From the NCBI RefSeq assembly GCF_000247695.1, contig NW_004624781.1, forward strand, positions 11,247,147-11,311,146: a stretch of 64,000 bases of DNA, read 5' to 3'. Under the pieces are notes generated by a model. That model was given only the letters and a program-made list of their open reading frames with translations. It made no database searches and was not told the DNA's origin. Each line of letters opens with the position of its first letter. Positions within the stretch are counted from its first letter, which is position 1. This DNA is from Heterocephalus glaber (taxonomy: Eukaryota > Chordata > Mammalia > Rodentia > Bathyergidae). A program made the position numbers and the translations under genes. Shown here one piece after another: positions 13,508-26,014 of the stretch.

Positions 13508-13511
13508 ACTC
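13475..13511. repeat. (CA)n microsatellite
   Basis: About 13 uninterrupted CA units followed by 'ctcacacactc'. Confidence 0.9.
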
Positions 13512-13661
13512 AATCCTTCTCATAATGGACAAGAGAATGCGTGCATATGAATAAATTTCAGACTTCAGTGTCATCACCTTCTAAGGTCAGTTTATGTATG
13601 TGTCCCATCAGTGTCATACAATGCTTGGTTGGGGGACAGTCCCTTAGGAGCACCTCATGCG

Positions 13662-13706
13662 ACACACACATACACACCTGCACACACACACGCACACTCA
13701 CACATA
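13662..13706. repeat. Imperfect (CA)n microsatellite
   Basis: CA units interrupted by TA, CTG, CG and CT. Confidence 0.85.
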
Positions 13707-13709
13707 TGA

Positions 13710-15279
13710 TATTCGTACGGCCACAGTCTGCTTTTCATCCTGCTGCTGCTGCCGTTACTTTGCCTCCCAGTGGTATTATTATTCCCGTGTTCACATATCT
13801 TTTTACTAGGCTTGGCTCCAAGTAGCTTTTGGCTGTTTCAAATATGCAAATCCAATCAACCCTTACAGGAAAAATTTGCCACCATTCAACTGGTCTCACT
13901 GACTATATTTTTCTCATTCTTCCATTGACTTGCAAAATATTTTAGCAGTGAAAACATTTTTATTTCCTATTGGAATCTTTTACAGGAGCATAATTTGTAA
14001 GGCAGATAAAGGGGGAGTGTGTGCATGTGAAGCATGAATGGAAGGCTCAACCCACTCTTCTCCTGCCCATCTTGTCCTCCTCCTCAGCCTGCAGGACCAG
14101 AGAGCCAAGGGAGCCCCATGTCCCAGGGGACCCTGTTCGAAAACTGCCCCTGCCAAGCCACCCAGTGGAGAGAGGGCTGGAGTCAGGAGCTCCACACCTT
14201 CTCCTGGGCCCAGCTTGAGCAAGTTCTGCCTATAAATTAAAAGAACATTCTCATTTCTCCCGAATGTTCTTACTGGCCACAAGGAAGGAGAGCGTGACTC
14301 TAGTGAATGCCTCCTTTGGGTCTTTAATCTGCCATTTCATATTTGCGGAAGAGCTTTTAAGAGGTTTGCAGAAATGCTTTAAGGGAAGAAGAAGAGGGAG
14401 CTCAGTGCCTATAAATAGAAAGGCTACTTTGGAGGTCAAGAATGATAAAGGGAAAGAGAAAACATTTAAGGATTGCAATGGAATGAGGAGAAGAATCACA
14501 AGGTGTTAAGAAAAATCACACCAGGCAGGAAGCAGGAAGGGAAAAGCACCCTGTGTCTCAGTCCCAAGGGAAACCTTAGGCATCTGCTGTGCCCTCTAGG
14601 TGCCCAGACTTCCCTGGCAGTTAGAGACCTCGGGACTGGGAGGGTTAGTGTGAACCTGCTGGGGATGCCAGCCAGAGCCTGGGAGATGGGGAACTCACTG
14701 TGTAGTAAGGAGCAGACTCAGAACTCCAAATCCAAGAGGAAGTCAGCAAAGGCAGTAATGGAGACACAAATGGTAAGAAAGTTGAAAGGTCAGAAGGGCC
14801 ATTTCTATGAAAATGTCCACCTTGATGTTAGATTTTCTGTAACACTTGGCATGGTGTCCCTTTGAATGTTTGAATATGGACTTTGGGTGAAATTTTGGGC
14901 TCCAGAGTTTATCTATACCAAACTCATTTTGACTCTCTCTTCCCAGCCCAATTCTCCAAAAACAAGAAATTACTTCTCTCTTTATACCCCCAAAGGATGT
15001 GTAAAATTATGACAGTATTTTTTTCCAGTATGAGTCAGTTGAGCCCCTGCTTTAAGTCATGACTACATGTGGCTCAGAAATTTTTCAGTTCCTCTCTTGT
15101 CTGAATTTCAGCAGAGCACAGCAAGTCTCCTTCCATTTTTGCTTAATTGCTTTAAAACTTCCTTTCACATTAGACTGTCATTATCTAGTACCTGAAACCC
15201 AATACAGAGAGAAAAAAATAAAAAACCTCTGACTGTCAAGGGAAAAAAAAAAGATCCATATTAGTTTGGAGAGCCTCAG
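13710..15279. other. Unique non-coding DNA with a short inverted repeat
   Basis: The only structure noted is a perfect 10-bp inverted repeat, AAGAACATTC at 14241-14250 and its complement at 14262-14271, with an 11-base loop. Three overlapping plus-strand frames near 14021-14240 look like chance. Confidence 0.5.
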
Positions 15280-15420
15280 CTAATTATTGGTAAGCTGGGG
15301 AGAAGACTGGATTATCATATGAATATAATAAAAACCAAGGGAGAGCGCGGTGGATTATTGGATTTAATCCTACGATTCACTCATTTTCTCAGCAGCCCAA
15401 TGCTGGGAAACAGGTTCCAA
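15280..15420. promoter_or_regulatory. Enhancer-like unique stretch
   Basis: TAATTATT at 15281-15288 and a bicoid-class word, TTAATCC at 15364-15370, lie in repeat-free sequence. This is motif reading only; conservation is untested. Confidence 0.18.
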
Positions 15421-15734
15421 ACCAACTTCCTGTTTCCTCTTGTGAATCAGTCCTTTTCTTACCAACAGACTTTGCAGCATCTGGGCTAAGGCCAGCAGTG
15501 GGCAGCATCTTCTCTCTTGGCTTTGAACTTGAAGCAAAGCCTTCTTCAGTCTGTATCCCCAAGGGCCTGGTCTAGGAAGAATTCACTTCAATAATATTTA
15601 TGGAACTGAACTGATCTCGAACAAAGGCAGAGGAGTAGGAATGTGCAGGGCAAGTTTGGGGACAAATCCAGCGATAGAAATAGCGTAGCAACAGAACACT
15701 GCTGAAGCATTTTCTAAGAACCAGGCATCTCGCT

Positions 15735-15832
15735 GGGAACTTGATATTTTGTTCTCATTTAAAAGTCATCAGACCTATGTGAGTAGGACGAGCGATACCC
15801 ATTTTACAGGTAGGAAACAGATCCGATAAGTT
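15735..15832 (-). repeat. MIR fragment
   Basis: 'acccattttacaggtaggaaacag' with an upstream 'ttctcatttaaaagtcatcagacctatg' is reverse-complement MIR. Confidence 0.45.
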
Positions 15833-15841
15833 ATATTACAG

Positions 15842-16182
15842 TCTACATGGGCTCCTGTAACAAAATCCCATTGCCTAGGCAGCTTAAACTAAAGGAATTT
15901 ATTTCCTTCAACTCTAGAGACCAAGAAGCCCCAGATCAAGATGCCAGCCAGGTCAGTTTTATTTGAGGCCGCTTCTCATGCCTTGTGCTCTCTGGCTTTG
16001 TACATTGGTGGAAAGTGAGAGAGCTAGCTCTATGGTCTCTCAGAAGAACACTAATCCTGTTGGATCAGGCCCCACCCATGGTGCCTCCTTTAACCTTTCT
16101 TACTTCTTGAGAGACCCTGTTACTAAATACCCCCACACTGGGGGCTCAAGCTCCAGGACAAAACATTCAGTCCCTAACAGAA
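15842..16182 (-). mobile_element. MaLR-type solo LTR (MLT1-like)
   Basis: Read on the minus strand it starts 'tgttagggactgaatgttttg'. It continues through 'ggcaccatgggtggggcctgatcc' and reaches 'tctagagttgaaggaaataaattcc', which carries the polyadenylation-like signal. This layout matches ERVL-MaLR LTRs. It is the same class as the plus-strand copy at 19845. No internal retroviral sequence is attached. Confidence 0.65.
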
Positions 16183-16504
16183 AGGCAGCACACAGTCGCA
16201 GAGCTAGGAAGTGTTAGAGCAGGAGCTCAAGCCCCTCCCCCTAAAGAACACACATCTAACTGTGAGACAGCAACATCGCACTGGGTGCCGTTATAGCTCA
16301 GCGCACGGGGAGGAGCTGTCATTCGAGATAATGATGACGAGGTAGTCTGTGCTCAAATGAGCCTTGAAGACTGAGTCTCTCGCTGTTGGTTCGCACTCCC
16401 TCGCATCTGCCTGCCATGGGGAAAACCTTGCAATTCCTGGGGCTTCTGCATGTTGTCCCCACTCCTTTGAGTACTGTGCTTTGCTCCACCCACAGAAGTA
16501 TTTC

Positions 16505-16610
16505 TCTGTCTTGGCTGTAATGTAGAATCACCTGGAAAGCTTTTAAAAAAGAAAAAGAAAAAGAAAAGACCAGGAATCAGAGCCAGATTGAAGGGCTCCC
16601 AGTGGCCTCC
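16505..16610 (+). repeat. MER5-type hAT relic
   Basis: 'tagaatcacctggaaagctttt' followed, after an AAAAAG-rich insertion, by 'accaggaatcagagcc' recalls MER5A. Confidence 0.4.
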
Positions 16611-16633
16611 ACACAATAATGATAATAACAGTA

Positions 16634-16730
16634 GGGCCAGGGATTTAGCTCAGGCAATGTGCCTGCCTAGTGCAAGGTCCTGAGTTCGATCCCTGGTACT
16701 GGAAAAAACAAACAAAAACAAATACAAAAA
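16634..16730 (+). mobile_element. ID-like tRNA-derived SINE
   Basis: 'gggccagggatttagctcag' (A box), then 'gagttcgatccctgg' (B box), then an A-rich tail with C interruptions. The flanking words gataataacag (16621) and gatagtaacag (from about 16731) form an 11-bp target duplication with one mismatch. Confidence 0.88.
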
Positions 16731-16846
16731 AGATAGTAACAGCTTATAATAGCCTACCAAGCAAAATAAGAAACTGAGTTACCTGATCTAGATCACCTAA
16801 TGATTAATTTTGGTGACAGGCAGGGCATTTACATTAATTTTCAAAG

Positions 16847-16870
16847 CGCGCACACACACACACACACACA
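16847..16870. repeat. (CG/CA)n microsatellite
   Basis: GCGCG followed by about ten CA units. Confidence 0.9.
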
Positions 16871-17660
16871 AGAATGTATTAATTACAAAAAGAAAACGAC
16901 TAAATTTACAATGGAGAAGCCTGGTAGACATCTGGCTAATCAAGTGACCAAGATGAACATAATCAGTAAAATGGGACAACCAGAAACCAGGAGGCCATTG
17001 GATGGGAGGTAGGAGGAAAACACCATGTCACTGCAGAACTGTTGTCAAAGACGCAAATCCTGAATCTAATGATGAGCAAACAACAGGCAAATCCTAGTGG
17101 AGGAACATATTTTAAAGTAATAGGACAATTATCTTCATAAGTGTTAAGATCCTGAAAATCAGGGGGACTGAGGGACTGTTTCGGGTTGAATAAGACTTAA
17201 GAATCATGACAACGACAACTAAAGGCAGTTCATAATTCTGAACTAGATCTTTTGCTCCAAAGAACATTATGGGTACATTTAGTAAAACTTAATGTACTGA
17301 TACATTATGTAAGTCATAATATTCTAATGTGAATTTCCAGATTGTGATGGTTGTATTGTAGTTACATAGGCAAATATTTTTGTTTATAAGAAAATACAAT
17401 CATGGAGTGACAAAACACTAAACCAACCAATTACTCTCAAATGGTTCTGGTTTGTTAAAAGTTACTTACATTGTGCATCCACATTTTTTAACAAATTTGA
17501 GATTCTTAAAATGTAAGCAGGCAAACAAAATCCCTGCTATCTAGTTTGCACATAAAACCAATTAAGTCCCAATCTCCAGGGAGGAAACCCAAGCTTCACT
17601 GAAGTTCCCAGATGACTCCAGTGTGTGCCTGGGTTGGAACCATTCTCCTGTTTTTGAAAT
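16871..17660. other. Unique AT-rich DNA, nothing recognised
   Basis: No frame, repeat or motif of note. Confidence 0.5.
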
Positions 17661-17667
17661 ATGGCAT

Positions 17668-17835
17668 TTGAACCAGTAGAATTAGAATCAGTGGGTAACT
17701 TGTTAGAAATGCATATTTTCTGGCTCCATATCAGATCTTCTGAATCATATAATCTGAGGGTAGGGTCCAGTCATCTGTACTATTACAGCCCTCCAATTGG
17801 TCTTGGCACATCCTTATATTTAAGAACTGCTGGCC
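17668..17835 (+). repeat. MER5-like hAT relic
   Basis: 'gttagaaatgcatattttctggctcc', then 'cagatcttctgaatc', then 'tttaagaactgctgg' follow the order of MER5 elements. It is degraded. Confidence 0.5.
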
Positions 17836-19094
17836 TACAACTTTCCTCCTCCCTTGTCTGTCCATGTTTGCTCAGTTATGCTTCTGGGGTCAACTCATAC
17901 TCCCCTGGGCTTCCACACTGGGCTTACCCTCCTTCCTGAGCATGCATCTCAGGGCTTAGAAGTTGTCTGTTTACATACTTGTGTCTTCAACCAGGGTTGG
18001 TCCGTATCTCACTGACACAATCCCCGGTGTAGAGTAGATACCAGTGCGTATGTAGTTAATTGATGCTTATTGAATGAATTGAGGGACCCACTATGGTGTT
18101 CAGTGTTATTCTCCTAAGCTACATTTATTTTCATTTGCATGCCCTTAAGAGGCATGCACAGATGTGTCTCAAGCTCATTCTCTGATGGGAATTTGATAAG
18201 GGGCTCTATGGAGGCAGGAGAGGTGAGAAGTGTTTGAAAGCACATGCAGAAGCACCCTGCTTTTATGGAGCTGGATCTAAAGCCTTTTTCTAGAAGGTGC
18301 CTGCAAGCTGCTGGGCTCTCTAATTAAACCAGATGGACTGCATGATAGCTGATTAGATTCCTGACTTAACCCATCTTCCTTCTATTTACTCACATAAAAA
18401 TGTTGATGAGCCAGAAGCCATCTCATTCAGGAAAAGCACCTCACTGAATATTTTTAGAAAATTAAACTTTTATGGATGACCCAGTCTGTGAGCAGCTAAA
18501 ATGCCAAAGTCTGTTTCTTGTGGCACTTGGATGGCTGAGCTTTCAGCGGGGGGACCATGAGCAGGAGTTTTTCTATCCTCATGGGCCAAAGCAGCAACAA
18601 CAAATTCCAGGCCATCAGTCATTTGGAAGGAGAGAGGACCACATCATAATGACAGACATAACCAGGGCCTGAATACCTTTTTCTCTAACTGCCTCTGTCT
18701 CTCCTGGCTCCGCTGGCTGGGGTCACATTTTATGTATGCTGACTCAGAGTTCATTTTGCTCTCTTGCTTGGTAACGTCTGGGGGTGGAGATGATAAAGTA
18801 GATGCTTCAAAGAACACATAATATATGAGAACATATACTTACCAGTACATCCATATAAATATTGCTACATCAATCCATGCATAAATATGCATCTTTATAT
18901 TAGTAATCATATGCCATACTCTTCTTCAAAATTCTCAAGATATAGACATGCAACAAAGATCTTAAGTAATGAGTGTTTTGAGAGATTCTTAACTTCAGGT
19001 TCTGGTCTTAATCAAAATCTATATCCATGCCCTATTGAAAATATGGATTTGGCCCGAAATGGATCTATGGATAGTCATTTTATGGGATGCATCA
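17836..19094. other. Unique non-coding DNA
   Basis: No gene recognised. TTTCATTTGCATGCCC near 18130 contains an octamer-like ATTTGCAT word. Confidence 0.45.
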
Positions 19095-19102
19095 CTATAG
19101 GG

Positions 19103-19181
19103 CAGTGATAGTCAACCTTTAGAGCTTTTAATGATACAAACAGCACACCGCTGCCTGTGTGCCATAGTTTCACCACCACTG
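19103..19181 (+). mobile_element. 79-bp hAT miniature element with 8-bp target duplications
   Basis: The element starts CAGTGATAGTCAACCTTTAG and ends with the complement of CAGTGGTGGTGAAACTATGG, giving imperfect terminal inverted repeats of about 20 bp. The 8-bp word ctataggg stands perfectly on both sides (19095-19102 and 19182-19189), as expected of hAT insertion. A second copy with the same internal order lies at 55593. From memory the ends resemble an OposCharlie-like hAT family; this was not searched. It encodes nothing and would have needed a transposase supplied in trans. Confidence 0.82.
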
Positions 19182-19844
19182 CTATAGGGGCTCTCAGGAT
19201 AATTCTGCTGAGATGCCAGGAGAGTATGACACTGGATTCCTGGCCCTGCAAAAACATCGTGTCAGTGGAAAGTTTGAACCTCAATAACAAGTTGCTCCAA
19301 TTGGCTTTGACTATGAAAATTGGTGCTGAGTTGGACTGACTTCCTTGGCCAAACTCTATAATCAGAATTCTGTTCAATCACGTTCAGAGTATTTTTGACG
19401 CCTGTTGACTGCTATCACATGTTTATTTCTGTGGCTGACAAAACATATTTAGCACATATCAGGTTTATCAGAAATGTGACCGGATTCTCCGTTGTAGTGA
19501 AATTCGGGGTCAGAGTGTTCTGTGAAGGGAAAGCAGGTCTCTGGAAGGACAGAGGGATGTCGTCCCATCCTGTGTGTAACTTTCTAGATGTTTCATTTCT
19601 TCATTCATCTAGTGTTTAATACATCTCTGCCATGTGCCTGATACTGTTTTTGGTATGGGCAGTAGTTCAGAAGAAATGTAAAATTTCCTCTTTGGAGGCT
19701 TACGATTTTTAAGTGTTAAGTAAAGTAACCGTTAAGTTTTGTGAAATAGAAAAGATAACATTGGTGGATCTTGTAAAGTAGCTGGGGAGATAAGACTCAT
19801 CTTCTAGAAACTAATCATAAAGTCCTATCTATGGAATATTGTTA

Positions 19845-20215
19845 CGGGCTGAATTGTGTCCCCTTCAGAAATATTGACATTGAAATCCTAATCCCTTGTG
19901 CCACAGTATGTAACCATATTTATAGAGAGGATCTTCAAGTGGGTGATGAAGTTGAAGTGAAGTGATTAGGGGGTGCGCTCATGCAGCATGGCTGATACCT
20001 CCTCAGAGGAGAGAATGTGGACCCAGGCAGAGACGGGGAAAGAGGAAGATGATGTGAGCCTGGGGAGGAGAAGAAGGTCTGCAACCAAGGATCATTTCAG
20101 AAGTAACCAACTGCTGAGCCCATCTTATTGGACTCCTAGCCTGCAGAACTGCAGGCAGTAAATTTCTGTTGTGTAAACCAGCCGATCTGGGCTACTTCCA
20201 TGTAGCACCCTGGCA
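19845..20215 (+). mobile_element. MaLR-type solo LTR (MLT1-like)
   Basis: It starts 'tgttacgggctgaattgtgtcccc' and passes 'tgtaaccatatttatagagagg' and 'ggactcctagcctgcagaactg'. It reaches the 'gcagtaaatttctgttgt' region typical of these LTRs. Orientation is opposite to the copy at 15842. An 82-codon frame reading is not expected and none is proposed. Confidence 0.7.
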
Positions 20216-21730
20216 GAGGACAGTAGTGCATACAGAGTGAATGCTAATGTGTAGGTGGGGATGGCAGCGACCAAGGGTTGAGATAGGCCGTTGGTCCACT
20301 TCTGAGAAGGGAGGGAGGATGGCATAATTAGGATTGCAGAGGGGGAAAAAGAAAAGAAACCAGTGCTTGGAAGGAAAAAAAATAGCTCTTTTCAAACAGA
20401 AAAATCAAGACGCAACCCTCTCTTGCTTTACAGAGGAGCAAAACGGCTTCATTTTGGACCAGTTCCTTCCTTTGCTCAGATATATTAAGTTCTTCCGGTG
20501 TAAGACTCTTTGTCCCTTGTAATTATACATTTGGCATTTCCTTAATGCTAGGATTTAGAGTTTTAAGCCCAGTGAGCAGAGACCATTGCTAATTCTACAT
20601 TTGGACTCCTGCCCCGACCTCTGTTGGCCCTTGTGATGTAAACTAGGTGGCGAGAGAAGCAGCAGACTGAGAAGGCCAGATGCCAGTCTTTCCTGTTCTG
20701 TCACTGCGATGCTGGGTGACAGGGTGTTGAAAAGTTGAGCTAGGAAGAAAGGGTGGGGCCCCAGATCAGAGACAGGAAGTCAAATGCTGCACACGCTGGT
20801 GGAGGGCAGAGCATGTCCCTGGCACAGGACACATAAGTTGCTCACAGGACAACAAAGTTGTACCAGGACTCAAGACTGCCACATGTGACTCCCATTGCTG
20901 GCCTGGAAGGGATCTGACTTCCCTGGGAAAGGGTCTGGTTACTTCTGTCCTCAATATAGAAGGCCCTTCCTTCCCACCCCATAACAACATAGCTCTTATT
21001 CCTTCTTGTCTTGAGCCCCTGGGATTAGACTTTTCCCCCTGTCTGTCCCCTCGGTGGCCAGCAGGACCTCCTAGAGGTGAGGCTGGCTGCCCAGTCCCCT
21101 GTAAGGGACAGATACACAGGGGAGGCAAGGGCCCCGTCACCACATGCTCTCCTGAGTTCATCACAGCTCGTCTGACCCCTGCAGATGGAAATGGTCATGG
21201 ACAGGGACATGCTGTAGTTCCCCCAGCATCTCAGGAGTCTTGGCTATGCCTGCTTTATGGCTGCCACCTGGTCCATGTCTGCACAAGGCAGTGAGAGCCA
21301 AAACGCAGCTTCTTCTGAGGCTTAGGGAACACCCCTGTGGCACCATTAATGTGCTGTGCTCCAGTGTAGCTTTTATAATGTGTGGTTTGCAAGAAACTCC
21401 AATGGGGCCCCTGTCCACCCCCAGCCCCTCGGAATGGCCTTTCCCAGGCAGCGACTCATGTGTGTCTGACCCCAGGCTCCTCGGTGCCGCTGGACCACCT
21501 CGTCTTTTCCTGCTGAGCCAGCGTGCATGTGTCTGCTGCTAGGGCTGCAGTGCTTGAGCCAGGGACCCGTGTTCTCCCCTGTTTCTCCTGGTGCCTGTGC
21601 ACACCTGCCTTGCCTTCTGCTCAGACCACTCACTGTGCCACGATTCCTGTGTGTGGGCATCCTGGCTATGAAGACTCATCCAGCACCAGAAAGGCATTAG
21701 CAGAGTGGGAAGAGCTGGCAGGGATGGAGT
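20216..21730. other. Unique DNA, no gene
   Basis: The region 20760-21660 carries overlapping open frames on both strands (up to 132 codons) with low-complexity, Cys/Pro/Ser-rich translations and no family signature. I treat them as chance. Confidence 0.5.
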
Positions 21731-21734
21731 CAGA

Positions 21735-21880
21735 GCAAGTTCTGTTTTGAAACCAGGCTCTGCTGTACCACTTACATGCTGTGCAAGCAGGGAAAAGTCA
21801 CTAAGGCTTTCTGGGCTGTGGGTTTCCCACTGTCTTAAGTAAGGTGAGTCCATCTCCTGGTGATACAGCACGTGCATGTG
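21735..21880 (+). repeat. MIR fragment
   Basis: 'aaaccaggctctgctgtaccactta' and 'aaaagtcactaaggctttctggg' give the MIR core order in sense. Confidence 0.5.
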
Positions 21881-22480
21881 AGTGAAAACAAGCAGAGTGC
21901 TGCCTACACACAGGAGGTGTTAACCTCCCCTCGCTTGTCTTGTGTCTCCATTCTGTAAATTAGGAAGAAACAATAATTTGGTGAACGTCCCCTGAATGTC
22001 CCATCCAGAGAGCTCCATCCAGGGATCTTGGGGCAGTGAGGAGCTCCTGCTAACCAGGGTAGAAGCCACACCTGCATCTCACTCAGATGTGCTCACACAG
22101 GAGCCTCCCTGGGCCGTTCCCGCTGAGTTCTGCAGCCCAGCAGAACATCGTCGTGGGCAGGGGCACAGCACTCAGAAGGGCTCCTGGGGAGGGGCTCCCA
22201 TAAGCTTCCCCTGGGCAGGGCCCTGAAGAAGAGGAGGGAAGCCTCCCACAGCCCTGCAGCCTCTTTGCCAGGTGACTGACCAACCCAGGGGCCCGAGGGC
22301 CCCGCCTAGATGGTCCCAGCTTCCTTCCTGCCACCAGCCAGAAAGAGTTCACTGGCCTAGCTCCAAGGGAATTCAGGATGACCTTTTTAACTTCTGGTGC
22401 CCCACCCTGGCTCTGAAATGGGACCCCCTGTACCTTCAGCATCGGAGACAGACAAGTTCTCACCTCCAGGTCTTAGAGCA
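21881..22480. other. Unique GC-rich DNA, no gene
   Basis: Frames of 126 codons (minus) and 154 codons (plus, 22272-22736) overlap each other, and the latter runs into a MIR. This is not coding-like. Confidence 0.45.
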
Positions 22481-22484
22481 GTTC

Positions 22485-22660
22485 AGAGCGCAAACTTTAG
22501 AATCAGAGCTGATCTCACCTACTGAGTACCCAACTTGGGAGCAAGTCCTTTGCCCTCTGAAAGCTTGGATTTCTTCCGATCATCAAGGCTGTCTCCTACT
22601 TCAAGGATTAAAGGAGATGATAGTTGCAGAGCGTCTGAGTGGCCGGCACACATGTCACGG
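22485..22660 (+). repeat. MIR fragment
   Basis: 'tttagaatcagagctgatctcacctactgagtaccc' and 'gcaagtcctttgccctctg' in sense, with a degraded 3' part. Confidence 0.5.
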
Positions 22661-24425
22661 AAAGGAGGGCACAGGGTGGCTCTGTGCACTTCCTCAAACT
22701 ACTCCCCTTGAAGGAACCCCTCCTCCCACCTGTTAAAACGAGGCCTATTTCTCATAATCACAAGTGATACCAACTCCAGATTGTCTTTCTGATTTTCAGT
22801 AGCCATTTGCTTCCCTTGCACTTACATCCTGACTACCATCTACCATTTCCTTGGCCTTCATCTCTTGCTATCAGTTCTTCTGGGAAGGTCTTTGATGTTC
22901 CCCACGTGCTGTCAACCCTTTCAGAAAGGACCATGGCACCGGTGTCAGCCTCCATGGAGCCTGTGATCACCAGGGAATGTTACCTCCCATATCCGGGCAG
23001 GTGGACGTGTTCAGGCTGTCGAGCTTGATGTTTGAAATACCCGCCAGCATGTCTAGGTTAGCTCAGAGATGTGGAGGGTCAAGTGCAGGGTGGGTGCTGT
23101 CTCCCCTCAGCTGGGGTTCTGGCTGCTTGCAGGAGATCGGCCCCTTTGGTCTGTGAATTTCCTGTGTGACCAGGGAATGTTTGAAGATGGGCCTGGGAAT
23201 CACCATCCTCCTGAGAGCCTTCTTAGTCCCTGGTTCTGACAGCAAATGCTGAAGCGAAAGAAATATTTCCACCCATCCACATGAATCGCTTATTTCTCTT
23301 ACAGCTAGAAAAGGGGCTAGGGAATAAAGAATTAAAGGCTGCGTTGGGGGAGAAAGTGAAGAGCCAGGCTTATTGAAGAGCCACCAGGTCATTTTCTAGG
23401 CAGGACAGGAAATGCCGGACTTCTGCAGCTCTTGGGTGGAGCTGGTAGGAATATAATTGTTTCAGCTGTGATAATCGAAGGCGTTAAAGAAGAAGCCCTA
23501 CCTGAAACACTTCTGGCAAAGCATAGGCGCGGGAAAGGCAGAGTCTCATGGCTACGGGAGGCAGAAGGCATGTTAGGTCAGGACTGGGAGCCTCCCAGTG
23601 CCAGCAGAACCCATCCATCTGCAGCTGGCGTCTGTGACAGACCGAACCCGAACACCAGTACCTTCCCTGTGGCTCTTTGCAGATGCATCCACCTGATGCA
23701 GGCTCTGCATCGCCCGTACCTGGTTCCCCACTGTCATGTCAGCCTGCGCTTATTTAGGCTTTGGCTGGAGGTTCTCAGCACTCCTGGAGCCTGGCCAGCT
23801 TGACAACATATAACCGAGGATTCGACCATTAAGGCCATGATGGCTTCTTCCCCTCCTGCCTCCTCCTCCCCTTTGGCCCATTCATGGCCCGGAAAGTCTC
23901 CAGGGAAGAAAAAGGCTCCTGCCTGTTCACGTCCTGGGCCAGCATTGCAGATGAGATGCCTTGTGACAGCACAAACTTCGTTGCTTCAGACGATCAGCAG
24001 TTGCTTTTGAAGTCTCTGTGGGGATCACTGGGCAATAAACATTTTCTTTTACTTATTTTTCTTTTCTTGTGGATTTTGGCATCTGGGATCAGGTACGGCA
24101 AGATCAGTGACCACCAGAGAATTCACCCTGTGAACAGCTTTCCTCAAGGATCACTTATCTTTGTCCCTCATACTAGGCAGGGCTTTGTCACAGATACAGA
24201 TGTCATAATTTGGTCCTGGACTTCAAGTGGCCTGCAGTGCAACCAAAATCCACAGCACAACCATTACCTTGATCCAAAATGAGAAAAAAATGGAGGACGG
24301 GGGAGTGTGGCAAATTGAAGGGCGTGGGGAAAGAAGCTGGTATTAAAAACTCCAAGAATGTGGTGTTGGTGCTCACTGTTGATGAAATGGCCAGACTTGG
24401 GGAGGAGGATGAATGAGGTCCTTAC
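22661..24425. other. Unique non-coding DNA
   Basis: No repeat or gene recognised. Frames at 23432 (123 codons) and 23884 (132 codons) have no identifiable domain. Confidence 0.45.
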
Positions 24426-24431
24426 AAACTG

Positions 24432-24625
24432 GTCCCTAAGCCTGAACACTCTGGAGTCAGATGCCAGTGTCCCAGCTGTACTTCTTCCTCGCTGTGTGAT
24501 CTTGGGCAAGTCACTTACCCCCTTTGTCTCAGTTTCCCCAACTGGAACATGGCAGTGATCATGACAGTATCTATGCATGAGTGGCTTCGAGGTGATTTGA
24601 AGTAATTCCTGTAAAGCACACAGCT
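24432..24625 (+). repeat. MIR element, well preserved
   Basis: 'ctggagtcagatgccagtg', 'cgctgtgtgatcttgggcaag', 'gtctcagtttccccaactgg' and 'cctgtaaagcacac' follow the MIR consensus nearly end to end. Confidence 0.8.
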
Positions 24626-26010
24626 GAAAGGCTGTAATGACGGTGATGCACAGAGAGAGTAAAGAGCAGAATGGGCTGGAGTGAGGGGAAGGTGGTGAGG
24701 TCGAGGAGTCATCGAGTAATTTAGCTTTTAGGGGCCAAAGAGCCATCCAGAGGAATATGGACTTGGTGCAGCAGGACAGGAGGAACTGCTTTTAGAAGGG
24801 GAAAAAAATGTGTGCTAAGCTGTAATGTTGTAGAAATGGATTTTAAGGGAAAACTGTTGTGTCAGCGATTTGTCCTTCCTAGTCATCTGAGTCCCCAGTC
24901 CCTGTCCCTCTCATCAGATCAGCTGGGCAGGCATCTAATCAGCTATTCCAGTGAGCCAAAGCATAACCTATTTTCTGAGCAGGTAACCAGGTATCTTATT
25001 TTTAATCAGATGGACAAATATGTTACCTGGTTGATAGATACTTAAAGCGCCATGGCAACTCCAGCATCTCCTTCCCAAGAGGTTGCCCAGTGCTAGGCCA
25101 GGTTTCAGGACAGGTGAAAATGACTGGCTCATTTGTTCCTGACATTTGTCTCTGTCACAAGAATTTCTTAAGAGTGACATGCTTGTTAAATGCATCAGCC
25201 CCAAGCTAATGATTTTATGGTAAAGCCAGATATCTTCTTTTAACATGTCTCTGTGGAATTGTGTAATTTTGGAGTAGGAACAGACAGCAGAACTAATCTA
25301 GTCTTGGTAGCAAGGAGAGGAAGATCTATAAACTGAGGCAGGCAGCTCTGTAAACCAAGAAGAAGCATCCATAACCTCAAATTCTACTTCAGGCAAATTT
25401 TTGCTCATTCCACAGAAAGAACTGTTCCAGTGTATTTTGGGGGCTTCTGGGAAAGTTTTAACAATCTTTCCTCATTGCAGAAACTATGGAGGGTGACTCC
25501 TCTCTTCGTGAACCCCCAAACTCACCCCAAGTCTGTCAAAGGAAGATAGAGATGTGGTGAATGCTGGATGGAAGAATTGAGAGATTTTCTCAGATGTTAC
25601 TTTACCTGTACAAATCTATACAGAACAAGATGCCCTTCTACCGAGGATCATGGAATCCAGCAGCAGAAGGAGCATTGAAGATCATTAATCCAGTGTTTTA
25701 TAAAGTGTGTTCTACCAGTTCACCGAGACATTAAAAGGTGTGACATTTTGGTCCACTAAATGTGGAAATGATGGCTTCAAGGATACTAACAGGTTGATCA
25801 GGAATTTCATTCTTGAATGTGCTACATGAGCATTGTGACTCTCTAAGAAAGAGATATAAGCATGACTCATATTTATGGGTGATTTCTCTGTGTGTGGACA
25901 GGTCCACATGTGTGTGCATGTATTGCTCTTTACTTTTGCAAAGAGCCCTTTTTATTTTAAGCCTCTTGGCAACGTTTGACTCCTGTGGAGTTTTGGGACA
26001 CACTGCTTTT
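24626..26010. other. Unique non-coding DNA
   Basis: Nothing recognised beyond short overlapping frames. Confidence 0.45.
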
Positions 26011-26014
26011 GTCT

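Noticed and set aside
13475..13706. CA tracts as a CRISPR-like or Z-DNA system
   Set aside because: They are ordinary dinucleotide microsatellites, with no repeat-spacer pattern.
16634..16712. Possible tRNA gene
   Set aside because: A and B boxes are present, but the body does not fold as a tRNA and it has an A-rich tail and target duplications, so it is a SINE.
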